Translations under genes and position numbers: made by a program
Assembly (NCBI GenBank): GCA_944322565.1
Contig: CALUPG010000002.1
Coordinates: forward strand, 144,522-208,521
Reading direction: 5' to 3'
Source: an uncultured Bacteroidales bacterium
Lineage (GTDB): Bacteria > Bacteroidota > Bacteroidia > Bacteroidales > UBA932
DNA: 64,000 nt
The notes under the pieces: generated by a model
Told to the model about the DNA's origin: nothing
The model's input: only the letters and a program-made list of their open reading frames with translations
The model's database searches: none
In this document: one piece after another, positions 33,483 to 42,748 of the stretch
How the letters are laid out: each line of letters starts with the position of its first letter
Numbering within the stretch: the first letter of the stretch is position 1

Positions 33483-34472
33483 ATGAACCTGAATGAAATA
33501 AAAGATTATCTCGACCAGGACTGGAAAAGGACAGCAAACTATATTGAGGATTCATTGAAGAGCGACATTGACCTGCTGGACAAGACCAACAGGTCAATAT
33601 TGTCACATTCCGGCAAGCAATTGCGGCCTCTGATATCTCTTCTTGTCGCCAGAGCATGCTCCGGAGGAAATCCGGCCAATGATGACAGCTGCAGATATGC
33701 AGCCGGGGCAGAACTTCTGCACAATGCCACCCTCCTTCATGATGATGTGGCAGACGACAGCGACCAGAGACGCGGCATGCCGACAATCCGGTCAGTGATG
33801 GGACCTTCTGTGTCAGTCCTCATAGGCGACTACTGGCTCGTCAAGGCAATGGGACTGATTCTGGAAAGCAAGACCGAGACAGGAAAAGTCATCAGACTGT
33901 TCTCAAGGACATTGAGCGACCTTGCCGAAGGGGAAATCCTCCAACTGCAGAAGGCTCAGAGCGGAGACACGGATGAAAATGACTACATCAGGATTATCTT
34001 CAACAAGACGGCCTCACTGTTTGAGGCGGCAGCCGTATCGGCGGCAATCTCCGTCAAGGCCCCAGAAGAGACAATCCTCGCAGTAAGAGAGTATGCAGTA
34101 TCCCTCGGACTGGCATTCCAGATACGGGACGACATCTTCGACTACTCTCCGGAAATGGATACCGGAAAGCCTGCAGGAGTAGATGTGCTTGAACAGAAAA
34201 TCACGCTTCCGCTGCTCGGGGCGTTCGTATATGCCGGAAAAGAAAAAGAAGATGCAATACGGGGAAAAGTGGGAAGGATAATGGAAAACCCCGAGAGGAC
34301 AAGGGAGGAAATACTCTCATTCGTAAGGGAAAACAAAGGAATGGACTATGCAAGAAAAGTTCTGGACAGCTACATCGGGAAGGCACTGGATGCGCTGAAG
34401 CTGCTTCCGGAATCACGCGACCGGGACTACCTTGAAGAACTTGCCCATTTTGTGGCAGAAAGAAAGTCGTGA
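33483..34472 (+). CDS. Trans-polyprenyl diphosphate synthase (long-chain type)
   Basis: A 329-residue all-helical prenyltransferase. The first Asp-rich motif is in LLHDDVADDSDQRRG and the second in QIRDDIFDYSPEMD; KQLRP near residue 45 binds the diphosphate. The small residue before the first motif (HNATLLHDD) suggests a long product such as the octaprenyl chain of menaquinone. The ATG at 33483 gives the usual family start. It opens a tightly packed cluster with holB one base after its stop, then the PSP1-domain gene, gldH and folA. Confidence 0.93.
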   Translation: MNLNEIKDYLDQDWKRTANYIEDSLKSDIDLLDKTNRSILSHSGKQLRPLISLLVARACSGGNPANDDSCRYAAGAELLHNATLLHDDVADDSDQRRGMPTIRSVMGPSVSVLIGDYWLVKAMGLILESKTETGKVIRLFSRTLSDLAEGEILQLQKAQSGDTDENDYIRIIFNKTASLFEAAAVSAAISVKAPEETILAVREYAVSLGLAFQIRDDIFDYSPEMDTGKPAGVDVLEQKITLPLLGAFVYAGKEKEDAIRGKVGRIMENPERTREEILSFVRENKGMDYARKVLDSYIGKALDALKLLPESRDRDYLEELAHFVAERKS

Positions 34473-34473
34473 A

Positions 34474-35604
34474 ATGAGATTCGCGGAAATCACAGGACAT
34501 GAGGACATAAAAAAAGTCCTGCGCTCTATGGCAGACAGCGGTAGGGTGCCTCATGCCATGCTTTTCTACGAAAATGAGGGTTGCGGAGGACTGGCTCTGG
34601 CCCTGGCATTCATCCAATATCTGAACTGTACCCACAGACACGACGGAGACTCCTGCGGGGAATGTCCTTCATGCATCAGGATGACAAAACTCATTCACCC
34701 TGATGTCCATTTCGTCTATCCTGTGACAGGAGGAGCAAAGGCGGACAGTTCATCAAAGCCGACTTCTGACACCTATATCAGCCACTGGCGCGGACTTGCA
34801 CTGAAAAATCCGTATTTTCTGGAAAACGACCTGTGGAAAGCTCTCGGAATAGAAGGCAAGGCCGGCAACATTGCCGTGGCCGAAGCCAAATCCATTCTTG
34901 AGAAACTCTCTTTCTCAGCCGTAGAGACCGGATACAAGACCATCCTGATGTGGCTGCCGGAAAAAATGAATGCAGAAGCAGCCAACAGGCTGCTGAAAAT
35001 AGTCGAGGAACCGCCCGAGAAGACAATCTTCCTGTTCATCACCCATAGCCCGGAAAAGGTCCTTCAGACAATTTTCTCCAGGTGCCAGAGTCTCAGGATT
35101 CCCCCGCAGCCGAAAGAGGAAGTTGCCATTGCCGTCAGGAAATATTCCTCCGCAGGAGAAGAAGAGGCGGCAATAGAAGAAGGGCTATGCGGAGGAAGTA
35201 TAGGACGGGCCCTGGCAGACCTGTCAGGAAAAGAAAACGAGACAGAATTCCTTGACATATTTTCGGATTTCATCCGCGCAGCACTTGCTAAAGATTTCAT
35301 GTCCGCACTGGAGACGGGCGAAATGATGTCCGGTCTGGATTCGAGAGAAAAACAGAAAGCTTTTTGTAACTTTGCAGGTGACTGTATCAGAAAAATTTTC
35401 ATGCTGCAGCAGAATATGCCGCAGATAGCATGGATATCCCCGCAGGAAAAGGAATTTTTCACAGAAACAGCAAAGAATGCAGGCCCGGAATTCTGCCGGA
35501 AGGCACTCGGATATCTTGACAAGGCAGCGGCGCTGCTTGACAGGAATGTCAATGCGAAGATAGTATTCTGCGACCTTGTCAACAGATTGTTTTTAAGTAT
35601 ATAA
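34474..35604 (+). CDS. holB: DNA polymerase III delta-prime subunit (clamp loader)
   Basis: A 376-residue AAA+-like protein. The N-terminal domain has a degenerate P-loop (ENEGCGGLALA), as expected for delta-prime, which does not hydrolyse ATP. A four-Cys zinc module is visible (YLNCTHRHDGDSCGECPSC), followed by the sensor-1 region IVEEPPEKTIFLFITHSPEKV and SRCQSLRIPP. The C-terminal half is the helical collar domain. The start at 34474 leaves one base after the upstream stop. This holB-PSP1-gldH order is one I recall from other Bacteroidetes. Confidence 0.94.
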   Translation: MRFAEITGHEDIKKVLRSMADSGRVPHAMLFYENEGCGGLALALAFIQYLNCTHRHDGDSCGECPSCIRMTKLIHPDVHFVYPVTGGAKADSSSKPTSDTYISHWRGLALKNPYFLENDLWKALGIEGKAGNIAVAEAKSILEKLSFSAVETGYKTILMWLPEKMNAEAANRLLKIVEEPPEKTIFLFITHSPEKVLQTIFSRCQSLRIPPQPKEEVAIAVRKYSSAGEEEAAIEEGLCGGSIGRALADLSGKENETEFLDIFSDFIRAALAKDFMSALETGEMMSGLDSREKQKAFCNFAGDCIRKIFMLQQNMPQIAWISPQEKEFFTETAKNAGPEFCRKALGYLDKAAALLDRNVNAKIVFCDLVNRLFLSI

Positions 35605-35607
35605 GCT

Positions 35608-36831
35608 ATGGATTTCGATAACGAGACAAGACAATTCGACTGTTCCAGAGGTTGCGTTGTGGAACGCACTGACGAAGGGGAACTCAACTGCACATATCGT
35701 CAAGGCTGCTGCAAGCAGGAAGTATACAACTGGCTTCCCGGGGTAAGGCAGGAACAGTTCAAGAACTACTTTGAGGTACGGTTCAAGAACACCAGGAAAG
35801 GCATATATATCAACGCCTCAGGCCAAAGCATCAAGACCGGAGACCTTGTCATCGTAGAAGCGGCCAACGGACACGACCTCGGGATAGTAACTCTTGAAGG
35901 TCCGATTGTAGCAAGACAGATGGCATGCCGGAAAATTGACATCACCTCCGCCGAATTCAAGAAAATCTACAGGAAGGCCAAGATGTTTGACATAGAGAAG
36001 TGGCAGGAAGCAATAGCGCGGGAGCACGAGACAATGATCCGGGCAAGACAGATTGCCGCAGAACTCAACCTTGAGATGAAGATAGGCGATGTGGAATTTC
36101 AGGGAGACGGCACCAAGGCCATCTTCTACTACATCGCCGATGGTCGCGTGGACTTCAGGCAGCTCATTAAAGTCTTTGCTGAAGAATTCCGCATCCGCAT
36201 CGAGATGAAACAGATAGGAGCTCGCCAGGAAGCAGGCCTCATCGGAGGACTCGGGGTATGCGGCAGGGAACTGTGCTGCTCCAACTACATCAACAGTTTC
36301 CAGTCCATCACCACATCGGCGGCAAGATGCCAGGACCTGTCGCTCAATCCGCAGAAACTTGCCGGACAATGCGGCAAACTGAAATGCTGCCTCAACTACG
36401 AGACCGCCACATATATGGACGCCCAGTCAAGGATTCCGAAGCTCAACGGGCCTCTTGAGTTTCAGGACGGACAGGCCTGGCTGATGAAGACCGACATACT
36501 CAGGGAAATGATGTACTTCTCATATGAGCAGGGGTCCTTCGCCAATCTATATCCTCTGGCTGCCTCTGAAGTCAAGGAAGTGCTGGCGATGAACCGCAAC
36601 GGAGAAAAGCCGGAGTCGCTCAAGTCGGAGACGGAGCCGTCAATGCCGGAATTCATCTCTGCAGTAGGGGACGACAGCATCACCCGGTTCGATGACACAA
36701 GGAAGAAACGCAGGGGAAGCAGTCAGAATCAGAGAAAGAACAGGAATAACCAGAACAGAAATACCGCCAAGGGAGGCAACCGCAGGAACGGACGGAGAGA
36801 GGGCCAGAACACCGGCGGGGAGGACGCATAA
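35608..36831 (+). CDS. PSP1-domain protein (RicT/YaaT homologue)
   Basis: A 407-residue protein. Residues about 45-300 carry the PSP1 domain with the Cys-rich signature GVCGRELCCSNYINSF and AGQCGKLKCCLNYE, which in RicT-type proteins binds an Fe-S cluster and links to RNA processing. A second Cys group sits near the N-terminus (CSRGCVVE, CTYRQGCCKQ). The last 45 residues are very rich in Arg, Asn, Gly and Lys (RKNRNNQNRN, RRNGRREG), a likely RNA-binding tail. It starts three bases after holB and overlaps gldH by one base (TAATG). Confidence 0.92.
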   Translation: MDFDNETRQFDCSRGCVVERTDEGELNCTYRQGCCKQEVYNWLPGVRQEQFKNYFEVRFKNTRKGIYINASGQSIKTGDLVIVEAANGHDLGIVTLEGPIVARQMACRKIDITSAEFKKIYRKAKMFDIEKWQEAIAREHETMIRARQIAAELNLEMKIGDVEFQGDGTKAIFYYIADGRVDFRQLIKVFAEEFRIRIEMKQIGARQEAGLIGGLGVCGRELCCSNYINSFQSITTSAARCQDLSLNPQKLAGQCGKLKCCLNYETATYMDAQSRIPKLNGPLEFQDGQAWLMKTDILREMMYFSYEQGSFANLYPLAASEVKEVLAMNRNGEKPESLKSETEPSMPEFISAVGDDSITRFDDTRKKRRGSSQNQRKNRNNQNRNTAKGGNRRNGRREGQNTGGEDA

Positions 36832-37289
36832 TGAAGACTTCTGCCGTACCGCAATGTCTGCTCATCTTTGTTCTGTTCCTGGCAGGATGCGCAAGACCGT
36901 CTGTCCATGAGGAGTTCAGGAAAGCCGCAGACCGTGAAAACGGGAAATACTGCTTTTCCCTGGACATGACCGATACGGCGGGCCGCTATGACCTGCACCT
37001 GTTTTCAAGAATAGACGGCAGTCCGTCCGTCTTTGATGTAATGCCGGACACAATCAGGATGAGCATGATGTTCACTGCCCCGTCAGGACAAAGATACTCA
37101 GAGGTATTCCCCGTACCGAAAGAATATGTGTCCAGGGAAACAGATTTCTCCAGAGAATACGAAATTCCATACAGGCTCGGACTCGTTCCTGCCGAAAAAG
37201 GCATCTGGAGACTGGACATAACCATAGAAAACGAAAACATGTTCCCGGGACTCCGGGGACTCGGACTCAGGACCGCATGGAAAGAATAA
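36831..37289 (+). CDS. gldH: Gliding-motility-type lipoprotein GldH
   Basis: A 152-residue lipoprotein with signal peptide and lipobox (LFLAGC, Cys at residue 20) and a beta-rich body (YCFSLDMTDTAGRYDLHLFSRID...). Length, order and position after the PSP1 gene match GldH of Bacteroidetes. GldH was named for its need in gliding of Flavobacterium, but orthologues occur in non-gliding gut species, where they probably serve envelope maintenance. Its start overlaps the upstream stop by one base, and its 3' end overlaps folA by 13 bases. Confidence 0.88.
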   Translation: MKTSAVPQCLLIFVLFLAGCARPSVHEEFRKAADRENGKYCFSLDMTDTAGRYDLHLFSRIDGSPSVFDVMPDTIRMSMMFTAPSGQRYSEVFPVPKEYVSRETDFSREYEIPYRLGLVPAEKGIWRLDITIENENMFPGLRGLGLRTAWKE

Positions 37290-37807
37290 TCATCGCAGCA
37301 GTTGCCGACAATATGGCAATAGGAAAAGGCAATGCCATGCCATGGCATTTGCGCGAAGACCTGCAGTTTTTCAAAAGGAATACTTCCGGATATCCCGTGA
37401 TAATGGGAAGAAAGACATTCGAGTCCCTCGGCAGACCTCTGCCCAAGAGACTGAACATCATCGTCTCCCGGTCACTGAAGAAACCGGATGACATGACCGA
37501 TGGTGTTTGCTGTGCAGAATCCCTCTCAGAGGCATACGCGGCCGCCGAAAATTATATGAAGGAGCATCATGAAGCTGAGAGCTGCGGGATGAAATGCTTC
37601 GTCATCGGAGGAGGAGAAATCTACCGTCAGGCCATGGACACGGCAGACAGGCTCCTCATCACTCATGTCCACACGGCAATCGGAGACGCTGACACATTTT
37701 TCCCGTCCATTGACCCGGCCGTATGGCATCCGGCAGAAAAATCCGGCATCCGGCGCGATCCCGAAAGCGGGCTTGAATTCGAGTTCGTCACCTACACAAG
37801 GGCATGA
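37277..37807 (+). CDS. folA: Dihydrofolate reductase
   Basis: A 176-residue enzyme that makes tetrahydrofolate with NADPH. Recognisable parts are IIIAAVADNMAIGKGNAMPWHLREDLQFFK, with the active-site acid in the LREDLQ helix; VIMGRKTFESLGRPLPKR; and FVIGGGEIYRQAM. A short insertion after the third strand (NYMKEHHEAESCGMK) lengthens it slightly. The first 13 bases overlap gldH. The partner enzyme thymidylate synthase is in this window too, but 10 kb away in another operon. Confidence 0.96.
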   Translation: MERIIIAAVADNMAIGKGNAMPWHLREDLQFFKRNTSGYPVIMGRKTFESLGRPLPKRLNIIVSRSLKKPDDMTDGVCCAESLSEAYAAAENYMKEHHEAESCGMKCFVIGGGEIYRQAMDTADRLLITHVHTAIGDADTFFPSIDPAVWHPAEKSGIRRDPESGLEFEFVTYTRA

Positions 37808-37833
37808 AGTCCATCACTTAAAACAGCCGTTCT

Positions 37834-39177
37834 ATGGAAAGAGAGCATTTCAAGAGCACATTCGGCATACTTGTGGCCATGGCAGGCTCAGCCATAGGCC
37901 TGGGCAATCTGTGGAGATTCCCGTACATGGTGGGCATCTACGGCGGCGCAGCGTTCATATTCGTCTATATCATACTGACATTCCTGCTGTGCCTGCCTAT
38001 CCTGTTCTCCGAAATCATCATAGGACGGCGAAGCCACACCAATGCATTCAGGGCATTCGGAGCCCTTGCTCCCGGCAGTCCATGGAAATGGGCCGGCATC
38101 CTGATGGTCGCCACTCCGGTCATCGTGGTCTCATACTACAGCGTCATCGGCGGCTGGTCCCTGGAATACCTCTTCAAGGCCTGCACATTCTCCTTTTCGC
38201 AGGGAGCGACGAGGGAAGAGCTCGGGACAATATTCAGCGGATTCATCTCCTCCACCTGGGCTCCGCTTCTCTGGCACACGGTCTTCATGCTGCTTACCGC
38301 CCTTGTCATCCTCGGAGGCGTAAACAAAGGCATAGAAAAATTCGGAAAAATCATGATGCCGGTGCTCTTCCTCACGGTAATAGCCATAGCAGTAAGGTCC
38401 GTGACCCTGCCGGGCGCAGGAGAAGGGCTGAAATACCTGTTCCGGCCTGATTTCTCCAAAATCACCCCGGAAGTATGCGCGGCTGCCCTCGGACAAGGCT
38501 TTTTCTCCCTTTCCGTCGGGTTCGGCATAATGCTCACCTACGGTTCATACACCCGCAAAAGCTCCGACATTGCCTTCAACTCGACATGGACGGCAGTCGC
38601 AGACCTGACCTTTGCCCTTATAGCAAGCTGTGCCATCATGCCTGCCGTATTCGCCTTCGGACTCAACCCGCAGGAGGGTCCGGGACTCGTGTTCGAGACC
38701 CTTCCGTTCATATTCGCCAACATGCCGCTCGGAGGCATCATCGCCATCCTGTTCTTCATTGCCCTTCTCGTCGCCGCCCTCACTTCTTCGGTGTCACTGG
38801 TGGAAGTGGGAGTCGCCTATCTCACAGAGGAGAAACACCTTTCAAGAAAAGCTGCGACCTGGACCGTGTCCGGCATAGCATGGGCTTTCGGCATCCTCTG
38901 TTCCCTTTCTTTCGGCAGCCTTTCGGGCATACGCATCCTCGGCAACACCATCTTTGACTTCTTCGACAAGCTGTCCGCCGGATGGCTCATGCCCCTCGGA
39001 GCCCTTATCATCGTGATTTTCACGGGATGGAAAATGAAGAAATCCGATGTCCTGGATGAATTCACTAACGGAGGCACTCTCAAAGGAAACCTCCGCATAT
39101 CCGGCTTCATCTATTTTCTGATAAAATATCTCACCCCCATCGCCGTCCTGATAATATTCCTGACCAATCTGCTATAG
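37834..39177 (+). CDS. Sodium-dependent transporter of the NSS/SNF family
   Basis: A 447-residue membrane protein with about 11-12 TM helices. The N-terminal signature FKSTFGILVAMAGSAIGLGNLWRFPYMVG holds the unwound TM1 that binds Na+ and substrate. TM6 carries the GFGIMLTYGSY segment. It probably imports an amino acid or related amine with Na+, as LeuT does. Bacterial members with an 11th helix often take up hydrophobic amino acids or tryptophan; the substrate here is not known. It follows folA by 26 bases and may be the last gene of that operon. Confidence 0.93.
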   Translation: MEREHFKSTFGILVAMAGSAIGLGNLWRFPYMVGIYGGAAFIFVYIILTFLLCLPILFSEIIIGRRSHTNAFRAFGALAPGSPWKWAGILMVATPVIVVSYYSVIGGWSLEYLFKACTFSFSQGATREELGTIFSGFISSTWAPLLWHTVFMLLTALVILGGVNKGIEKFGKIMMPVLFLTVIAIAVRSVTLPGAGEGLKYLFRPDFSKITPEVCAAALGQGFFSLSVGFGIMLTYGSYTRKSSDIAFNSTWTAVADLTFALIASCAIMPAVFAFGLNPQEGPGLVFETLPFIFANMPLGGIIAILFFIALLVAALTSSVSLVEVGVAYLTEEKHLSRKAATWTVSGIAWAFGILCSLSFGSLSGIRILGNTIFDFFDKLSAGWLMPLGALIIVIFTGWKMKKSDVLDEFTNGGTLKGNLRISGFIYFLIKYLTPIAVLIIFLTNLL

Positions 39178-39261
39178 AGGCTGCCGGCTGACAGGATATT
39201 GAACGACGCGGACATCATATATGACCGGTTTGTCCTCCACTCCACTCAAATACACATATCC

Positions 39262-39771
39262 TCAAAATCTTATTCCGACTCCTATTCCGGAGGGCTGCGG
39301 ACCGAATGTCAGTTCCGGAGAAGAGCAGCTCCCGAAGCCGCTCCTCTCCGCAGTCCTGTTCAGCAGAACAACACCCGATGCAAACAGAGGAATGCTCAAA
39401 GCGGCAAAACCAAGGCCTATACCTGCTCCAATCAAATCAAAAGGCATATACATTTCCGGGGTATCAGAGGCAATTTCCCAAGTAAACATATTATAGGCAT
39501 GCACAGCGATACATAATGTAAAAATCGCCCCGCCGATGGAACTTATCGCTATGCCTGCATTGAACAGACGCTTCCCGGGAAGATAGCATTTACTGTATGT
39601 CTGCCAGTTCATATAATCAAGGGCATTGCCCTTGGTTATCCGCACTCCGTCATCAGCATACAGATACATACCTTTTCTCTCTACCTTAAAATCAGAAGTC
39701 CGATACTGCGCAGAAGCGTCAAAGGCCCCGAAAGAAAACAGAATCACAATAATAGTCAACAGGTGTTTCAT
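39262..39771 (-). CDS. Hypothetical membrane protein with signal peptide
   Basis: A 169-residue protein of unknown function. It has a signal peptide (MKHLLTIIVILFSFGAFDASAQ), a short soluble part with YLYADDGVRITKGNALDYMNW, and two hydrophobic helices (about 72-92 and 110-132). The C-terminus closes with a Gly-rich stretch (GPQPSGIGVGIRF) like a barrel end strand. Similar short proteins are common as hypotheticals in Bacteroidales. It is convergent with the transporter gene and has no clear -7 element upstream. The 229 bases between it and mutS look AT-rich and hold nothing I recognise. Confidence 0.7.
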   Translation of the reverse strand: MKHLLTIIVILFSFGAFDASAQYRTSDFKVERKGMYLYADDGVRITKGNALDYMNWQTYSKCYLPGKRLFNAGIAISSIGGAIFTLCIAVHAYNMFTWEIASDTPEMYMPFDLIGAGIGLGFAALSIPLFASGVVLLNRTAERSGFGSCSSPELTFGPQPSGIGVGIRF

Positions 39772-40000
39772 GGCAGAAATGTTTTAGAATATGTGACTTT
39801 TGGCCACATTATACGTTATAAGTCTAAAGTGCCAACTATAGCGACCTTTCCCGAGCGTGTCAAAACAGTCTGCTGCAAAATACCCATTGTGACTGCCGTC
39901 CCAATCACAATATTGGCTATAGCAAGCAGACCTTTTCAAAGTTAAACACAAAAAATGATTTGTTGTGCTTGATGCTGCCAACAAATTAGAATAACTGTCG

Positions 40001-42631
40001 TCAGATTCCCATCTTCGTCTTCATGTCCCTGAGCAGGTCGAAGGCCTGGAGCGGGGTCATATTGTTGAGGTCGGCGGCATTCAGTTCATCCCTGAGAGAC
40101 ATCAGGAGAGGATCCTCAAGCTGGAAGAATGAGAGCTGGAGGGAGCCGTCGCTCTCAATGCGGCCTTCCCTGACATTGTGCGCCCGGACTCTTTTCGCCG
40201 GCTGGCTTTCAAGGGATGCAAGCGTTCTCTCCGCCGACTCTATCACCTGACGTGGCATGCCTGCGAGACGGGCCACATGGATTCCGAAGCTGTGAGCCAC
40301 GCCTCCTTCCTTCAGCTTGCGGAGGAAGATGACATTCTTGCCGACTTCCTTGACGGCTATATGGAAATTCCGGACCCGCGGATAAATGTTCTCAAGGTCG
40401 TTGAGTTCATGATAATGGGTGGCGAAAAGCGTCTTGGCGCCATGGCCGTATTCATGGATGTATTCGACGATGGCGCGGGCAATCGACATTCCGTCGTATG
40501 TGGATGTCCCGCGTCCGATTTCATCAAGAAGCACGAGGGAGCGTGAAGAAAGATTGTGCAGAATCATGGATGTCTCAAGCATCTCTACCATGAAGGTGGA
40601 TTCTCCCCTGGAGATGTTGTCGGAGGCACCGACCCTTGTGAAAAGCTTGTCGCACCATCCGATGGAGGCCGAATCCGCCGGGACGAACGAGCCGACCTGC
40701 GCCAGAAGCACTATCAGGGCCGTCTGCCTCAGGAGTGCGGACTTTCCGGCCATGTTGGGTCCGGTCAGGATTATAATCTGCTGCTTCTTGTCGTCCAGAA
40801 AGACATCGTTCGGGACAAACTCTTCTCCTGCCGGCATAAGGGTCTCTATCACCGGATGTCTTCCTCCCTTTATGTCAATCGCATGGCCGTCGTTCATCTC
40901 CGGGCGGCAATATCTGTTGGAAACTGCAAGCTCGGCAAATCCCGAGAGCACATCCAGCCGCGACAGGATGCGGCAGTTGCTCTGGATTGCGGCGATATTG
41001 TCCTGAATCTGCGCCACGAGGCCGGCATAAATCTGCGCTTCGAGCACATAGATTTTTTCTTCAGCCCCGAGAATCTTCTCCTCGTATTCCTTCAGTTCGG
41101 CTGTAATGTACCTTTCGGCATTGACGAGAGTCTGCTTCCTTATCCAGTCGGACGGGACCTTGTCCTTGTGTGCGTTGCGGACTTCAAGATAATATCCGAA
41201 CACGGAGTTGTAGCTTATCTTGAGCGAGGAGATGCCCGTCCTTTCCATTTCCCTCTGCTGGATTTCCAGCAGGATATCCTTGCTGTGGCGGGCAAGATTT
41301 CGAAGGGAATCCAGTTCCTGGCTGACTCCCGGCGCGATGACATCCCCCTTTCCTACCGCTGCCGCAGGATCCGGACACATTGTGCGGCCGAGGGAATCCA
41401 GCAGGTCGGAGCATCCGTCGAGGGAGTCGGCCATCCTTTCAAGCGGTGCCACATCATGGCCACGGCAGAGTCCGCGGATGGGGTCAGTCTGTTCAAGGCC
41501 GCGCTTGAGCTGCATGACTTCACGGGGCGAAATTTTCCCTGCCGCAGCCCTGGATATAATCCGCTCAAGGTCCCCGATGTTTCCGATGAGTTCCTGGAGC
41601 TTCTGCAGGTCTTCGCCGTTTCGGACAAAATGCTCCACGACATCATAGCGGGAATTGAGCTCGTCCAGGTCCATCACCGGCATTGCCAGCCATGTGCGCA
41701 GGAGCCTTGCCCCCATAGGAGAGGAACATTTGTCAATGACTGACACAAGGGACACCCCTTCTCCTCCTGCCGCGGAAGAGAATATCTCCAGATTGCGGAA
41801 TGTGAACTTGTCCATCCACACGAATTTCCCTTCGTCAATCCTGGATATGGAACAGATGTTCCTGAGTCCGGTATGCTGGGTCTGTTCCAGATAGACGAGC
41901 AGCGCTCCGGCCGAGGTCACGCCAAGAGGGAAGCCCTCTATGCCGAATCCCTTCAGAGAATCCACCCCGAGCTGTTTTTTGAGCTTCTCCGCTGACGATT
42001 CATAGACAAATGCCCATTCGTCGAGAGTCGAGACATAGTATCCGTCACCGAGCCTTTCCCGCACACCCTTGGCATAACTGCGGGACACGAGAAGTTCTTT
42101 CGGTGCAAATGATGACAGGAGGGTCTCAATGTATGCCAGTGACCCTTCGGCTATCTGAAATGTTCCGGTAGAGACATCAAGAAAAGCCGCTCCGCACCGT
42201 TCATTGTCAAATGTGAGGCCGGCCAGATAGTTGTGCTCCTTCTGCTCAAGGAGCTGGTCGCTGAAAGCTATTCCCGGAGTGACAAGTTCTGTCACCCCTC
42301 TCCTGACTATTTTCTTTGTGAGCTTCGGGTCCTCCAGCTGGTCACACACAGCCACCTTGTAGCCGGCACGGACAAGCTTCGGAAGGTACATGTCGATGGA
42401 ATGATATGGGAAGCCGGCCAGAGGCACGGAGGAGGCGGAGCCGTTGGCCCGTTTGGTAAGCACGATTCCGAGGACCTTGCTCGTTATCAGGGCATCATCA
42501 GCGAATGTCTCATAGAAATCTCCTACCCTGAACAGCAGCACTGCCTCCGGGTGTTCCGCCTTGACTTTGAAATATTGCTTCATCAGCGGAGTCTCCGCTA
42601 TCTTCTCCTGTTTCATCATCCGTATCGTCAT
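40001..42631 (-). CDS. mutS: DNA mismatch repair ATPase MutS
   Basis: An 876-residue protein that detects base mismatches and recruits MutL. The mismatch-binding N-terminal domain has the FYETF motif (LLFRVGDFYETFADDA) with its key Phe and Glu. Connector, core and clamp domains follow, then the ATPase with Walker A TGPNMAGKSALLRQ, Walker B LVLLDEIGRGTSTYDG and the helix-turn-helix close to FATHYHELNDL. The length matches bacterial MutS1. The start at 42631 is the first ATG; the ATG at 42616 (MKQEKIAETPLMKQYF) is also possible and suits the promoter spacing better. It is divergent from the glycosyltransferase operon. Confidence 0.98.
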   Translation of the reverse strand: MTIRMMKQEKIAETPLMKQYFKVKAEHPEAVLLFRVGDFYETFADDALITSKVLGIVLTKRANGSASSVPLAGFPYHSIDMYLPKLVRAGYKVAVCDQLEDPKLTKKIVRRGVTELVTPGIAFSDQLLEQKEHNYLAGLTFDNERCGAAFLDVSTGTFQIAEGSLAYIETLLSSFAPKELLVSRSYAKGVRERLGDGYYVSTLDEWAFVYESSAEKLKKQLGVDSLKGFGIEGFPLGVTSAGALLVYLEQTQHTGLRNICSISRIDEGKFVWMDKFTFRNLEIFSSAAGGEGVSLVSVIDKCSSPMGARLLRTWLAMPVMDLDELNSRYDVVEHFVRNGEDLQKLQELIGNIGDLERIISRAAAGKISPREVMQLKRGLEQTDPIRGLCRGHDVAPLERMADSLDGCSDLLDSLGRTMCPDPAAAVGKGDVIAPGVSQELDSLRNLARHSKDILLEIQQREMERTGISSLKISYNSVFGYYLEVRNAHKDKVPSDWIRKQTLVNAERYITAELKEYEEKILGAEEKIYVLEAQIYAGLVAQIQDNIAAIQSNCRILSRLDVLSGFAELAVSNRYCRPEMNDGHAIDIKGGRHPVIETLMPAGEEFVPNDVFLDDKKQQIIILTGPNMAGKSALLRQTALIVLLAQVGSFVPADSASIGWCDKLFTRVGASDNISRGESTFMVEMLETSMILHNLSSRSLVLLDEIGRGTSTYDGMSIARAIVEYIHEYGHGAKTLFATHYHELNDLENIYPRVRNFHIAVKEVGKNVIFLRKLKEGGVAHSFGIHVARLAGMPRQVIESAERTLASLESQPAKRVRAHNVREGRIESDGSLQLSFFQLEDPLLMSLRDELNAADLNNMTPLQAFDLLRDMKTKMGI

Positions 42632-42647
42632 GGAATGTTAAAGTGAG

Positions 42648-42655
42648 CAAATTTA
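42648..42655 (-). promoter_or_regulatory. -7 promoter element for mutS
   Basis: The minus strand reads TAAATTTG, a full match to TAnnTTTG, 17-32 bases before the two candidate mutS starts. Confidence 0.65.
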
Positions 42656-42700
42656 CAACTTATTCGGCAAGTCTTGGAGGCCCCCAATAAAAATTTTTAG

Positions 42701-42708
42701 TAAGTTTG
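42701..42708 (+). promoter_or_regulatory. -7 promoter element for the glycosyltransferase operon
   Basis: TAAGTTTG matches TAnnTTTG, 41 bases upstream of the ATG at 42749. Confidence 0.65.
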
Positions 42709-42748
42709 CACGATTGTATGACTGACTTGCAGCAGGATTGCCATTGAC

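Noticed and set aside
39772..40000. Small RNA or short gene between the membrane protein and mutS
   Set aside because: The 229-base gap is AT-rich with only weak ORFs, no hairpin plus U-run and no recognised RNA motif.
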